From positions 693,704-757,703 of the forward strand of contig NZ_BEYR01000002.1 of NCBI RefSeq assembly GCF_002933815.1: a DNA stretch of 64,000 nucleotides, written 5' to 3'. This DNA is from Sphingobacterium sp. HMA12 (GTDB lineage: Bacteria > Bacteroidota > Bacteroidia > Sphingobacteriales > Sphingobacteriaceae). The notes beneath the pieces are model-generated. The model searched no databases. It was not told the DNA's origin and saw only the letters and a list, made by a program, of their open reading frames with translations. Positions 1-8,860 of this stretch are shown here, piece after piece. The position numbers and the translations under genes were made by a program. Within the stretch, counting starts at the first letter, position 1. Each line of letters opens with the position of its first letter.

Positions 1-329
1 AATACGTTGGCAAATTGCTCGACCTTCTGTAACAATTGTTTATAGGAAAGGATGCGGTGTGCTTCATTCGGGTCATTTGGTTCCCAAATAATCGCAGGCT
101 TATCGCCATTCGCATAAATATGACGGTCTAGGCAGTTTTCTGTAATGTTTAATTTTGCACCTTCAAACCATTTGATATTAGGTTCCTCAAAATTCCAGTT
201 CAGCACTTTGTTCCATTTTCTCTTCCAGAAAAAATGATCCGCTATGCTCGCCCAAAACTCCTCTGGTTGTTCTACACTTCGCTTATATTCACTTTGATAT
301 TCTTCAAATGATTTTATTTGTAGGCTCAT
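1..329 (-). CDS. acs: Acetyl-CoA synthetase, N-terminal part (gene runs off the left edge)
   Basis: Acetyl-CoA synthetase activates acetate to acetyl-CoA through an acetyl-AMP intermediate in the cytoplasm. Only the first 109 codons are present. I translated the minus strand from the ATG at 329-327 and read an open frame to the window edge. It contains FWASIADHFFWKRKW, then IKWFEGAKLNITENCLDRH and GDKPAIIWEPNDP, the typical start of AcsA-type AMP-forming ligases (N-terminal cap, then the beginning of the adenylation domain). The catalytic core lies outside the window, so substrate choice between acetate and propionate cannot be judged. It is transcribed divergently from the UbiA-like gene. 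Confidence 0.88.
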   Translation of the reverse strand, partial: MSLQIKSFEEYQSEYKRSVEQPEEFWASIADHFFWKRKWNKVLNWNFEEPNIKWFEGAKLNITENCLDRHIYANGDKPAIIWEPNDPNEAHRILSYKQLLQKVEQFANV

Positions 330-514
330 TGTTATAGGATTATTATGAATTATTTTAATTTATAAAGTTATCGTTGCGAAATTGTTTTTAATATTTCAAT
401 TTCGGTGTACAATTTAGCGGTTTTTGCCCATTTAATCAACAATTTCATGTTTAATATAATGTTAAACTACTTTTATCTATCAAGATTGTTATATTGCAGC
501 AAGATTAAACAAGC

Positions 515-1381
515 ATGTTGTTTCTAAGAAAGATATTCTATATCAGCATTTATACGAATATTTTAATTGCATTGGCCGCCATGGCGCAATGTGCACTGAC
601 CTATATTATATTTGAACGACCGATCAATTGGTCTATTGTCTTGGTCGAGGGCGCAGCAACATTATTACTCTATAATTTTAGCCTATGGTGGTCTAAGCCC
701 AAGAACCCAAAAGAATCAAAATTTGCCCGCACACGCTGGATATTTAACAACGAGTGGGTGATGTGGTTAAATAATGTCATCGCATTGGCTATTCTTGGTT
801 ACTGTTTGTTCCATATTCATCGTTATTCATTTCTGTTTTTGGGCTTTATTGGAATCTTGAGCTTATTGTACGGAATGCCCTTGTTTACGTTCCATGATCG
901 AAAGGTTGGGTTTCGGCAAATCCCCGGGGCTAAAATCTTTCATATCGCGCTAGTTTGGGTTTGCAGTAGCGTGATACTTCCCTATGTTGAACTGCTCAAT
1001 ATCGGTGACGCTATAGACCGTTGGGTGCTTGTTGCACTCTGTGTGTTGAAATTTATATTCTTGATTATTTGTACACTACCTTTTGATATCCGTGACATTC
1101 AACAGGATTCTTACTATCATCTGCGCACGTTACCCAATATATTGGGGGAGCAAAAGGCGAAAAATCTTACTTATACGCTGTTGCTATTACATAGTATACT
1201 GATCCTTGTTGCACCCTATTTGTTATGGATCAAGTTAGGACTGATCTTAACCAATATACTGATATATACACTCCTAAAACTCGCAGTCTTTAAAACGAAA
1301 GATCACTACCATTATGCCTATTTGTTGGATGGTAGCCTTGTACTTCAATTTTTGATCGTAGCGTTGTTTAGCATTTGGTAG
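515..1381 (+). CDS. UbiA-like polytopic membrane protein
   Basis: A 288-residue, very hydrophobic protein with about eight or nine predicted membrane segments. The cytosolic-loop motif DIRDIQQD (residues 191-198) matches the second Asp-rich motif (DxxDxxxD) of UbiA-family intramembrane prenyltransferases, and the length fits. The first Asp-rich motif (NDxxDxxxD) is not visible at the expected place, residues 53-75, where the sequence is LYNFSLWWSKPKN and lysine-rich. It may therefore be a divergent or non-catalytic member of the superfamily. The start is the only Met in front of the first membrane segment. It stands alone between divergent acs and the convergent hydroxyacid dehydrogenase gene. 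The substrate is unknown. Confidence 0.65.
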   Translation: MLFLRKIFYISIYTNILIALAAMAQCALTYIIFERPINWSIVLVEGAATLLLYNFSLWWSKPKNPKESKFARTRWIFNNEWVMWLNNVIALAILGYCLFHIHRYSFLFLGFIGILSLLYGMPLFTFHDRKVGFRQIPGAKIFHIALVWVCSSVILPYVELLNIGDAIDRWVLVALCVLKFIFLIICTLPFDIRDIQQDSYYHLRTLPNILGEQKAKNLTYTLLLLHSILILVAPYLLWIKLGLILTNILIYTLLKLAVFKTKDHYHYAYLLDGSLVLQFLIVALFSIW

Positions 1382-1440
1382 GTAGTCGAAAGGGGAGGTA
1401 ATTGGAGGGTCTTGCGACTACAGGCTATCATTTTTTTTAA
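1382..1440 (+). terminator. Possible terminator after the UbiA-like gene
   Basis: A 7-bp inverted repeat, GTAGTCG (1382-1388) and CGACTAC (1415-1421), is followed at 1430-1438 by a run of nine T. The 26-nt loop is long for an intrinsic terminator, so support is only moderate. It sits in the short gap between convergent genes. Confidence 0.3.
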
Positions 1441-2381
1441 TGCGTTTCCTGAAGCTTTAAAAATGCAATAATCTTTTCTGCGGCAACTGCTGACAACTTA
1501 TAATAGCTTTCAAATGTCCAGCCCGCTACGTGTGGGGATAGTATCACATGATCTCGACGAATGAGTTCTTGATACCAAGTCTGTTCAGCAAGTTTGGGGA
1601 ATTTTTCAACAGGAAGTACATCAAAGGCTGCACCGAGGATGCTGCCCTTATCAAGACCGTTTAATACCGCCGGGACTTGTACAATGCCGCCTCTTGCGCC
1701 TAATAGAAAGAATATAGGTTTGTTAAACTTCGATAAATAGGCATCATCAATCATTCCCTTTGTTTCGGCTGTCAAGGGGATATGGAAACTAATAATATCG
1801 GCTTGTTCGTAAATATTTTCCATACTGGCCTCCACTGCATAGTGGTCGGTATAATTTGTCCGGTATTTATCGTAAGCCAGTACGTTTACCTCAAAGCCAG
1901 AAAGCTTTTTAGCCATCGCCATGCCATTGTGCCCATAACCGACCAAACCAACGGTACGACCTTTAAGTTCGTATCCACGGTTGGCCTCGCGCAACCATTG
2001 GCCGGTTCTCACTTGTTGATCGCTGCGGTTGAGGTTGTTCATCAAGCTTAACAACATGCCGATCATGTGTTCGCCCACCGCATCCCGGTTACCTTCGTTG
2101 GCTGGAATTAATGTAATCTGTTGCTGGGCGGCAATTTCATCATCGATATTATCCATTCCGGCTCCTGCTCGGGCGATGAAACGCAAGTTAGGAGCTGAAT
2201 CAAAGAAAGCTTTGTCGACCTGGAACTTAGAGCGGATAACCATGCCTGAATAGTTCGCAATGATTTTTTCCGTTTCTTCGCGGTCAATTTCAGGTTGGTA
2301 GTCATAGGCAATCCCTGCCTGTTCAAATTTCTCCAACATAATTTCGTGGATGTCATCGACAATCAAAATTTTAGCTTTCAT
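1437..2381 (-). CDS. D-isomer-specific 2-hydroxyacid dehydrogenase (phosphoglycerate dehydrogenase-like)
   Basis: NAD-dependent dehydrogenase of the SerA/D-lactate family, 314 residues. An N-terminal substrate-domain half is followed by the Rossmann motif GYGHNG (148-153) and by the family catalytic set: Arg230 in LGARGG, Glu259 in DVLPVE and His284 in SPHVAGW. It lacks the C-terminal ACT regulatory domain of long SerA enzymes, so its length matches the short form found in many Bacteroidota. Oxidation of 3-phosphoglycerate for serine synthesis is the default guess, but other 2-hydroxyacids are possible. Its start overlaps the 3' end of the FAD monooxygenase gene by 11 bases, so co-transcription with it and rsmA is likely. 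Confidence 0.8.
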   Translation of the reverse strand: MKAKILIVDDIHEIMLEKFEQAGIAYDYQPEIDREETEKIIANYSGMVIRSKFQVDKAFFDSAPNLRFIARAGAGMDNIDDEIAAQQQITLIPANEGNRDAVGEHMIGMLLSLMNNLNRSDQQVRTGQWLREANRGYELKGRTVGLVGYGHNGMAMAKKLSGFEVNVLAYDKYRTNYTDHYAVEASMENIYEQADIISFHIPLTAETKGMIDDAYLSKFNKPIFFLLGARGGIVQVPAVLNGLDKGSILGAAFDVLPVEKFPKLAEQTWYQELIRRDHVILSPHVAGWTFESYYKLSAVAAEKIIAFLKLQETH

Positions 2382-3549
2382 GATTACGGTTGATTTGCAT
2401 AAAGTCTACTGACAGTAGTTTGTTTAACTGTTGTTGCTTGAGTCTATTCGTCATGATTTTCATGATGAAATTGCGCATACTGATCAAAAACGGGTTCTCC
2501 CATTGAGCGATTTTCCCAATCTGCCAAGAGGTATTGCTGATATAATTAACACGGTCCAACCGCCGCGCTTCAAATCGGGTGAAACCCTGTTGGATGGAGG
2601 CCGCTGTTTTCAGTTCATCCAGTAGCACGGCAACATCTTCTATGGCTTGGCAGGCACCTTGTCCTAAATTCGGCGTAGTGGCATGACCGGCATCTCCGAG
2701 TAAAAGGATATTATCAAAAGCAAGCTGTTGTAAGGGGGCAATATCTATAATGTCATTCCAGATCAAATCAGTATCTTGTGTTTCCGATAAAATAGTTGGA
2801 ATTGGAGCATGATAATCTTTAAAGTTATTCACTAATTCAGCTATACCCCAGTTTTTCAAGATCGGGTTTTGCTGAGGGCTATTGATACAAGCGTACCAAT
2901 AAATGCGGTCGCCTACAAGCGGTGTCATGCCAAATCTGCCCTTTACTCCCCATGTTTCGGTGCTTTTTTTTAGCTGGATGCTACTGTTATCTATTGTTGC
3001 GCGCCAGCAGGTGTAGCCTGAATAACGGGGGGCGGATGTTGGGATCAGCTGCTGACGTAAAAGTGAATGTACGCCATCGGCAACTAATAATGCGTTGCCT
3101 ATTGCTTGGGTGCCATCGGTAAAGTGAATATGGATCTGTTCACCTTGACGTTCAAAGGAGGTAGCACGCTTGCCAAGATGAACTTGCCTGCCCGGAATCT
3201 TTGATAAAAGAAATTGGTGTAGGTCTGCCCGATGTATCGCAAAATTGTCCTGTTGGTATTTTTGACTGATTGATTTTGTGTTCGGTTCGACCAAAATATT
3301 TCCTTTTTGGTCCAGAACATTGTAGGATTCAAGATAATGTCCAATTTGGCTGATTTCTTCTTTGAGTCCCAGGTGATCTAGCGCCTGCATGGCATTGGCA
3401 GCAAGGCCAAATCCCGCTCCTATACCTTTAAGTTCAGAAACACTTTCATAGATATGGGCTTCAATACCCAGTTGCTGGAGGCCTATTGCTGCACATAATC
3501 CAGCGATCCCGCCACCAACAATGATAAAAGTGTTATCTGTCGGCTTCAT
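2371..3549 (-). CDS. FAD-dependent aromatic-type monooxygenase
   Basis: Class A flavoprotein monooxygenase (PHBH/UbiH/kynurenine 3-monooxygenase fold), 392 residues. The N-terminal dinucleotide fingerprint GGGIAGLCAAIGL binds FAD. The second FAD motif LLGDAGHATTPNLGQG, about 290 residues in, is diagnostic of this family, followed by ACQAIEDV. I chose the ATG at 3549, one base after the rsmA stop; an upstream TTG at 3567 would overlap rsmA. A hydroxylated small molecule is the expected product, but substrate (quinone precursor, kynurenine or xenobiotic) cannot be told from sequence. The last gene of the likely unit, the hydroxyacid dehydrogenase, overlaps its end. Confidence 0.78.
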   Translation of the reverse strand: MKPTDNTFIIVGGGIAGLCAAIGLQQLGIEAHIYESVSELKGIGAGFGLAANAMQALDHLGLKEEISQIGHYLESYNVLDQKGNILVEPNTKSISQKYQQDNFAIHRADLHQFLLSKIPGRQVHLGKRATSFERQGEQIHIHFTDGTQAIGNALLVADGVHSLLRQQLIPTSAPRYSGYTCWRATIDNSSIQLKKSTETWGVKGRFGMTPLVGDRIYWYACINSPQQNPILKNWGIAELVNNFKDYHAPIPTILSETQDTDLIWNDIIDIAPLQQLAFDNILLLGDAGHATTPNLGQGACQAIEDVAVLLDELKTAASIQQGFTRFEARRLDRVNYISNTSWQIGKIAQWENPFLISMRNFIMKIMTNRLKQQQLNKLLSVDFMQINRNHES

Positions 3550-3550
3550 A

Positions 3551-4330
3551 TTAAAGGCAGTTTGCAATCTCGTTTGTCAAGCTGACGAAGTCATCTACGG
3601 TCAATCGTTCCGCCCGTAGCTCATACAGCGGATTGTCCGACATCTTATCTTTTGGCACAACGCCTGAGAGCGAGTTGCGCAAGGTTTTGCGACGTTGATT
3701 GAATCCCGCTTTTACCACTCGCCAAAACAGCTTCTCATCACAGGCCAATTGCTCGCGGTCATTTCGGGTCATGCGAATGACTCCTGACAATACTTTTGGT
3801 GGTGGGTTAAATGCACCGGCCTTTACGGTAAAAAGATATTCTACTTTATAGTATGCCTGTAAGAACACGCTCAGGATGCCATATTCTTTACTGCCCGCTT
3901 TCGCTGTACAGCGCTCAGCGACCTCTTTTTGAAACATACCTGTCATCTGAACAACACGTTGACGCTCGTCCAGAATTTTGAAGAGGATCTGTGAGGAAAT
4001 ATTATAGGGGAAGTTGCCGATGACAGCCATTTTTTCACCGAAATATTGTGAAAAGTCAAGGTTTAGAAAATCGCCATGGATCAATCTTTTTCCCAATTGC
4101 GGGTATTTGTCATCCAAATAAGCAATCGATTCATCATCAACATCGATCAGATAGGTCTCATATTCTTCTTTCTGTAATAGAAAATCCGAAAGGACCCCCA
4201 TTCCCGGACCGACTTCGAGTACTTGGCTGAAACCCAATTTAGGATCCAATGCCTCTACAATACGTTGTGCGGCATTCTTATCGTTTAAGAAATGCTGCCC
4301 TAAATGTTTTTTTGCTCTAACTGTACTCAT
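3551..4330 (-). CDS. rsmA: 16S rRNA (adenine(1518)-N6/adenine(1519)-N6)-dimethyltransferase
   Basis: RsmA/KsgA dimethylates two adjacent adenines near the 3' end of 16S rRNA during small-subunit assembly, using S-adenosylmethionine. The 259-residue protein begins VRAKKHLGQHFLNDKNAA, the family signature. It continues with the SAM motif VLEVGPGMGVLSD and the catalytic motif IGNFPYNISSQI (NLPY type), and ends with the basic FNQRRKTLRNSL helix. Length is normal. It is the first gene of a minus-strand run with the FAD monooxygenase and hydroxyacid dehydrogenase, and divergent from pdxA. The pdxA/rsmA adjacency with opposite strands differs from the co-directional enterobacterial arrangement. Confidence 0.95.
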   Translation of the reverse strand: MSTVRAKKHLGQHFLNDKNAAQRIVEALDPKLGFSQVLEVGPGMGVLSDFLLQKEEYETYLIDVDDESIAYLDDKYPQLGKRLIHGDFLNLDFSQYFGEKMAVIGNFPYNISSQILFKILDERQRVVQMTGMFQKEVAERCTAKAGSKEYGILSVFLQAYYKVEYLFTVKAGAFNPPPKVLSGVIRMTRNDREQLACDEKLFWRVVKAGFNQRRKTLRNSLSGVVPKDKMSDNPLYELRAERLTVDDFVSLTNEIANCL

Positions 4331-4363
4331 GATGCAAAATTAGAAATTTAAAAGCTTTATAAA

Positions 4364-4384
4364 GTAAAAAGTAAAAAGTAAAAA
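4364..4384. repeat. Three tandem 7-bp GTAAAAA units
   Basis: GTAAAAA is repeated three times without error (4364-4370, 4371-4377, 4378-4384) in the 174-bp gap between divergent rsmA and pdxA. Unit number could change by slippage, and the array sits about 35 bp upstream of the rsmA start. Confidence 0.8.
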
Positions 4385-4457
4385 TTCAAAAGGGCAGAAA
4401 GTTTTTAGGCCAGAAGCTTGTTCGTCCAAAATCGTAATACGCATATCTAAACTACTC

Positions 4458-4484
4458 AATACTAAAAAAAAATCCCTATTTTTG
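4458..4484 (+). promoter_or_regulatory. Candidate pdxA promoter
   Basis: TATTTTTG at 4477-4484 matches the Bacteroidota -7 consensus TAnnTTTG, 20 bases before the pdxA start codon. There is no TTG at the -33 spacing. Instead AATACTAA occurs at 4458-4465, 11 bases before the box, an arrangement repeated in front of the CCA-adding enzyme gene. Confidence 0.45.
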
Positions 4485-4504
4485 AGTCAAAGCATTTAAA
4501 AAGG

Positions 4505-5560
4505 ATGAGTGATAAACTAAAAATCGGAATTACCGTAGGAGATATTAACGGCATTGGACTTGAAGTGATTATTAAGTCATTGGTAGATCAACGTATGTGC
4601 GATTTTTTTACGCCGATTGTTTATGGAAATACAAAAGTGGCCTCTTTTCACCGGAAAGCGATAGGAGTAAACGATTTTAGTTTTAACGTAATTAATGATG
4701 CTGATCAGGCCCATTCTAAACGGGCGAATATGATCAATTGCTGGCAGGAAGATGTTAAAATCTCTTTGGGTGAGGAAAATGAAATTGGAGGTAAATATGC
4801 TTTTTTGTCTCTGGAGCGAGCGATTGACGATTTAAAAGCCGGTAAAATTGATGCATTGGTGACTGCGCCGATCAACAAACATAATATTCAACAGGAAGGA
4901 TTTCAATTTCCGGGGCATACCGAATATTTGCAGGCAAAAGTTGAAGCTGACGATGTACTGATGTTTATGGTCTGTGATGAACTGCGCATTGGTGTGGTGA
5001 CGGGACATATCCCTTTACACGATGTGGCTACTAGTATCACAGAAGAAGCAATTTTGAAAAAGCTGGTTCTGATGAATGAATCTTTGAAAAAGGATTTCTG
5101 GGTAGAGAAGCCCAAAATAGCCGTTTTGGGACTTAACCCACATGCTGGCGATCACGGGATTATCGGGACTGAAGACGACCAGATTATTCGGCCAACGGTT
5201 GAAAAAGCAAATGAACAGGGAATTTTCTGTTTTGGTCCTTATCCAGCAGATGGTTTCTTCGCAAAGGGCGCTTATGAGAAGTTTGATGCGGTGCTGGCCA
5301 TGTACCACGATCAGGGACTTATTCCTTTCAAACATATCGCCAAAGGTGGTGGTGTAAATTATACTGCTGGATTACCTATTGTGCGTACTTCGCCGGATCA
5401 CGGTACAGGCTACGATATTGCCGGGAAAAATCTGGCTTCACCGAGTTCATTTGTAGAGGCGATTTTTACGGCGGTCCATATTGTGAAACGCCGTCGGGAA
5501 CAAGCTGAATTATTGAAAAACCCATTGGCATTCCGCAAATTGTCCAAAGACCGGGATTAG
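4505..5560 (+). CDS. pdxA: 4-hydroxythreonine-4-phosphate dehydrogenase
   Basis: PdxA oxidises 4-phosphohydroxy-L-threonine with NAD in the DXP-dependent pyridoxal phosphate pathway. The 351-residue protein shows family hallmarks in order: KIGITVGDINGIGLEVI at the N-terminus, VTAPINK, FPGHTEYL (metal-binding His), GLNPHAGDHG, and YHDQGLIPFK with a third metal His, then VNYTAGLPIVRTSPDHGTG. It is of normal length and apparently intact. It is divergent from rsmA and followed 241 bp later by the CCA-adding enzyme gene, which has its own likely promoter. Confidence 0.95.
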   Translation: MSDKLKIGITVGDINGIGLEVIIKSLVDQRMCDFFTPIVYGNTKVASFHRKAIGVNDFSFNVINDADQAHSKRANMINCWQEDVKISLGEENEIGGKYAFLSLERAIDDLKAGKIDALVTAPINKHNIQQEGFQFPGHTEYLQAKVEADDVLMFMVCDELRIGVVTGHIPLHDVATSITEEAILKKLVLMNESLKKDFWVEKPKIAVLGLNPHAGDHGIIGTEDDQIIRPTVEKANEQGIFCFGPYPADGFFAKGAYEKFDAVLAMYHDQGLIPFKHIAKGGGVNYTAGLPIVRTSPDHGTGYDIAGKNLASPSSFVEAIFTAVHIVKRRREQAELLKNPLAFRKLSKDRD

Positions 5561-5740
5561 GCCTATAATAATTGCTGATTTTTTTGATATAGGGTTACAT
5601 AAGTCAAGTTATGCCGATGACGAGAACCATAGCCTTCATCAAGGCACTATATAATGATTTTAGCTTGACAAGGTAAAACACGAGTCGTATCTGTGTACAG
5701 CTTGTACGATCAAAATCTCAATTCTGATAGCTCAATACTT

Positions 5741-5766
5741 AATACTAAAAAAAAGTATTACTTTTG
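5741..5766 (+). promoter_or_regulatory. Candidate promoter of the CCA-adding enzyme gene
   Basis: TACTTTTG at 5759-5766 fits the TAnnTTTG -7 consensus, 35 bases before the start codon. AATACTAA at 5741-5748 lies 10 bases upstream, as in front of pdxA. Confidence 0.5.
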
Positions 5767-5801
5767 CAAACTGTTTGGTTTTTTAACCCACTGTTCTAAC
5801 T

Positions 5802-7235
5802 ATGTGCGATAATTTACAACATCCAATATTTTCTATCATCAAAGAGCTCGCCGAGCAGACAAATACAGCATGTTATGTCATCGGAGGTTATGTGCGTGAC
5901 TATATTATGAAGCGTCCATTCAAAAATGATGTGGATATTGTTGTGGTGGGAAGTGGTATTGAATTTGCAACTTTACTCGGTGAGAAACTTCATGCTAAAG
6001 TGGCGGTCTATAAGAATTTTGGTACCGCAATGTTGGTGTTTGAGGGATTGAACGTGGAATTTGTGGGAGCAAGGCGGGAGTCATACCGTGCAAACTCCAG
6101 AAAACCGATCGTAGAAGACGGGACCTTGAGCGATGATCAGAATCGTCGTGATTTTACCATCAATGCCATGGCATTTTCGCTAAATAAGGACGATTATGGA
6201 ACCCTATTGGATCCATTTGATGGTGCAAAGGATCTCGAACACCGTGTTATCCGGACGCCCCTCGATCCAATTGAAACTTTCTCGGATGATCCCCTACGTA
6301 TGATGCGTGCGATCCGTTTCGCAACTCAACTAAATTTTAAGATTGATATTGAGGCTATTAAAGCGATAACGGAAACGAAGGAACGTATCAAGATCATTTC
6401 GAAGGAACGGATTATCGACGAAATCAATAAGATTATTCTCTCAGCTAAGCCTTCAGTGGGGTTTAAATATCTTTTTGATACAGGCCTGTTAGAATTAATT
6501 TTCCCGGCCATGTACAACCTGCATGGTGTTGACATTATTGACGGAAAAGGACATAAGGATAATTTCTACCATACATTGGAAGTTTTGGATAATGTGTGTG
6601 AACTGTCAGATGACCTCTGGTTACGATGGGCTGCTATTATGCACGATATTGCCAAACCGGCGACAAAACGTTTCGATAAGAAATTGGGCTGGACGTTTCA
6701 TGGACATGAAGACCGCGGTGCACGGATGGTGCCGAAGCTTTTTGCCGAACTGAAATTGCCATTGAATGAAAAGATGAAATTTGTACAGAAACTTGTACAA
6801 TTGCATCTTCGTCCGATTGTACTGGCGCAGGATATTGTCACCGACTCGGCCGTTCGACGTTTATTATTTGAGGCCGATGATGACATTGATGCCCTGATGA
6901 TGTTGTGTCATGCAGACGTGACAACGAAAAACGAGTTTAAAAAGAAAAAGTACCGCCAGAATTTTGAACTTGTCAAGCAAAAGCTAAAGGACGTTGAAGA
7001 ACGTGACAAGATTAGAAATTGGCAGCCGCCTATCAGTGGTGAAGACATTATGACACTTTTTGGATTGACACCCGGACGTGTTGTTGGACAGTTGAAAAAT
7101 CTGATCCGCGAAGCTATTTTGGAAGGTGATATTCCCAATTCCCGGATCGAAGCCTATCAATATTTAGTTCGTAAAGCTGAAGACATGGGCTTGGAGGTCA
7201 AGCAAGAAATCCCGTTGGAAATTTCCAATTCTTAA
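5802..7235 (+). CDS. cca: CCA tRNA nucleotidyltransferase / poly(A) polymerase family with HD domain
   Basis: Class II nucleotidyltransferase, 477 residues, expected to build or repair the 3' CCA end of tRNAs. The head domain has YVIGGYVRDYIM followed by NDVDIVVVG (the catalytic DxD pair), then RRDFTINAMAF and the RMMRAIRFATQL flexible-loop and neck motifs. A C-terminal HD domain carries YHTLEVLDNV and AAIMHDIAKP, with later histidines in HGHEDRG and LHLRPI, so it is a metal-dependent phosphohydrolase-type domain. This two-domain layout is common in Bacteroidota. Specialisation as a poly(A) polymerase cannot be excluded. A 46-bp gap separates it from the next gene. Confidence 0.88.
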   Translation: MCDNLQHPIFSIIKELAEQTNTACYVIGGYVRDYIMKRPFKNDVDIVVVGSGIEFATLLGEKLHAKVAVYKNFGTAMLVFEGLNVEFVGARRESYRANSRKPIVEDGTLSDDQNRRDFTINAMAFSLNKDDYGTLLDPFDGAKDLEHRVIRTPLDPIETFSDDPLRMMRAIRFATQLNFKIDIEAIKAITETKERIKIISKERIIDEINKIILSAKPSVGFKYLFDTGLLELIFPAMYNLHGVDIIDGKGHKDNFYHTLEVLDNVCELSDDLWLRWAAIMHDIAKPATKRFDKKLGWTFHGHEDRGARMVPKLFAELKLPLNEKMKFVQKLVQLHLRPIVLAQDIVTDSAVRRLLFEADDDIDALMMLCHADVTTKNEFKKKKYRQNFELVKQKLKDVEERDKIRNWQPPISGEDIMTLFGLTPGRVVGQLKNLIREAILEGDIPNSRIEAYQYLVRKAEDMGLEVKQEIPLEISNS

Positions 7236-7281
7236 AATATAGTATTAATTTTAAACTGCTAAAAAGAAGAATACATAAAAG

Positions 7282-7872
7282 ATGGCAATTTATAGATTTA
7301 GAGTTACTTTTGAAGATTATGAAGATGTATATCGCGAAATTGATATGCCTTCCAAAAGTACATTTTTAGACATGCATGAGGAAATCCATAAAACGACAGG
7401 TTACGCGCCGGATGCTTCTTCCTCTTTCTATGTGAGCAATGATCAGTGGAAAAAAGGAACGGAAATTGCTTTTAAACCCGCGCAGCGTAAGAAAGATGCG
7501 GAAGTTTTGTTGATGGAGAATATTCGCCTGAGCAAGTTTATTGATGATCCACACCAAAAATTTTATTACATCTATAACTTTGACCGTCCTTATGATTTTC
7601 AGGTGGAACTGATCAAAATTTTGAAGGAAGAAGCAGGTAAAGATTATCCCGCTCTGTTCAAGTCAATCGGTCAGGTACCTAAAACAATGACTGCTGCTAA
7701 TTTCCCGGTGTCTGATGCTGTTGAGGAAGATGATTATGTTGAAGAAGATGATACACAATACGGTGTGGATGACGAGGATGAATTGGATGGATTTGATAGC
7801 GACGGCGAAGATGAAGAGGGAGAAGCTGAAGAGGAGCGTGAAGAATCAAGCGGCTACGAAGACGAATATTAA
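7282..7872 (+). CDS. Plasmid pRiA4b ORF-3-like protein with acidic tail
   Basis: The 196-residue protein starts with MAIYRFRVTFEDYEDVYREI and continues to SSFYVSNDQWKKGTEI, resembling the small domain annotated pRiA4b ORF-3-like or IS1096 passenger (TnpR-like). Function of this domain is not established. From about residue 145 to the end the chain is almost entirely Asp and Glu with a few Gly, Ser and Tyr: a disordered, strongly acidic tail. No transposase lies nearby, so the family name does not mark a mobile element here. It lies between cca (46-bp gap) and miaA (45-bp gap) on the same strand, so a role near tRNA or RNA metabolism is possible but only by association. Confidence 0.7.
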   Translation: MAIYRFRVTFEDYEDVYREIDMPSKSTFLDMHEEIHKTTGYAPDASSSFYVSNDQWKKGTEIAFKPAQRKKDAEVLLMENIRLSKFIDDPHQKFYYIYNFDRPYDFQVELIKILKEEAGKDYPALFKSIGQVPKTMTAANFPVSDAVEEDDYVEEDDTQYGVDDEDELDGFDSDGEDEEGEAEEEREESSGYEDEY

Positions 7873-7917
7873 TTGAAAATGCCTTCAATGCGGATTTAAG
7901 CATCTGAAGCACATATT

Positions 7918-8844
7918 ATGGCAAAAAAGAAAACACTGATAGCCATTGTAGGTCCGACTGCTGTTGGAAAAACTGCAATGGCTATTTCATTGGCCCAATA
8001 TTTTAAAACCGAAATCATTTCTGCCGATTCCCGACAGTTTTATCGGGAGATGACCATCGGTACGGCTAAGCCGGATGCAAAAGAACTGGACAGTGCTCCA
8101 CACCACTTTATAAATTCGCATTCCATTAGCCAGGATTATTCTGCAGGCGATTTTGAGCGGGAAGCTTTGCTCAAGCTGAATGAACTTTTCATGCAGCATG
8201 ATGTCGTTATTATGGTGGGCGGATCTGGATTATTTGTACGTGCACTCTGTGAAGGTCTGGATGATCTCCCCAAAGCCGGGGAAGAGGTGCGTGAAAGGCT
8301 TAACAGCGAAATGGCGCAATTGGGTATCGAGCGGATGAAGGAACGCTTAAAAGCAATTGATCCCGCCTACTATGAGGTGGCGGACATAGATAATCCACAG
8401 CGTGTCGTTCGTGCCCTCGAAGTGTTTGAAGCAACAGGCAAACCCATGTCCTTTTATCATAAGAAAGATGTCGATAAAAGACCGTTTGATATTCTGACGA
8501 TAGGATTAAATATGGAGCGTTCCCAATTGTATGCACGGATCAATCTTCGGGTAGATCGTATGATGGAAACTGGCTTGCTGGAGGAGGTAAAATCGTTGGT
8601 TCCTTTTAGAAGCAAACCAGCGTTGCTGACAGTAGGTTACGCCGAATTGTTTGACTATCTCGACGGAAATATCTCCGTGGAAGATGCTGTGGACAAAATT
8701 AAACAAAATTCGAGGCGTTATGCCAAGCGGCAGATCACCTGGTTTAAAAAATATGGTGATACTGTCTGGTTTCAGCCTACTGAGACGGCGGATATCATTG
8801 ATTTTATACAGACTAAACTTCTTGACGGTAAAAAGGGAAATTAA
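7918..8844 (+). CDS. miaA: tRNA dimethylallyltransferase
   Basis: MiaA transfers the dimethylallyl group from DMAPP to N6 of A37 in tRNAs reading codons that begin with U. The 308-residue protein has the P-loop GPTAVGKTAM near the N-terminus, then SADSRQFYREMTIGTAKP (catalytic Asp and tRNA-binding segment), VGGSGLFVRAL, RVVRALEV and the C-terminal YAKRQITWFKK. All are family signatures and length is normal. It is the last gene of the pdxA-cca-ORF3-miaA run, followed by a strong bidirectional terminator. Confidence 0.96.
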   Translation: MAKKKTLIAIVGPTAVGKTAMAISLAQYFKTEIISADSRQFYREMTIGTAKPDAKELDSAPHHFINSHSISQDYSAGDFEREALLKLNELFMQHDVVIMVGGSGLFVRALCEGLDDLPKAGEEVRERLNSEMAQLGIERMKERLKAIDPAYYEVADIDNPQRVVRALEVFEATGKPMSFYHKKDVDKRPFDILTIGLNMERSQLYARINLRVDRMMETGLLEEVKSLVPFRSKPALLTVGYAELFDYLDGNISVEDAVDKIKQNSRRYAKRQITWFKKYGDTVWFQPTETADIIDFIQTKLLDGKKGN

Positions 8845-8860
8845 TCAACCCTATCGCATG

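Noticed and set aside
7282..7872. IS1096 passenger-like protein as sign of an insertion sequence
   Set aside because: No transposase, inverted repeats or target duplications seen around it; the domain name is historical.
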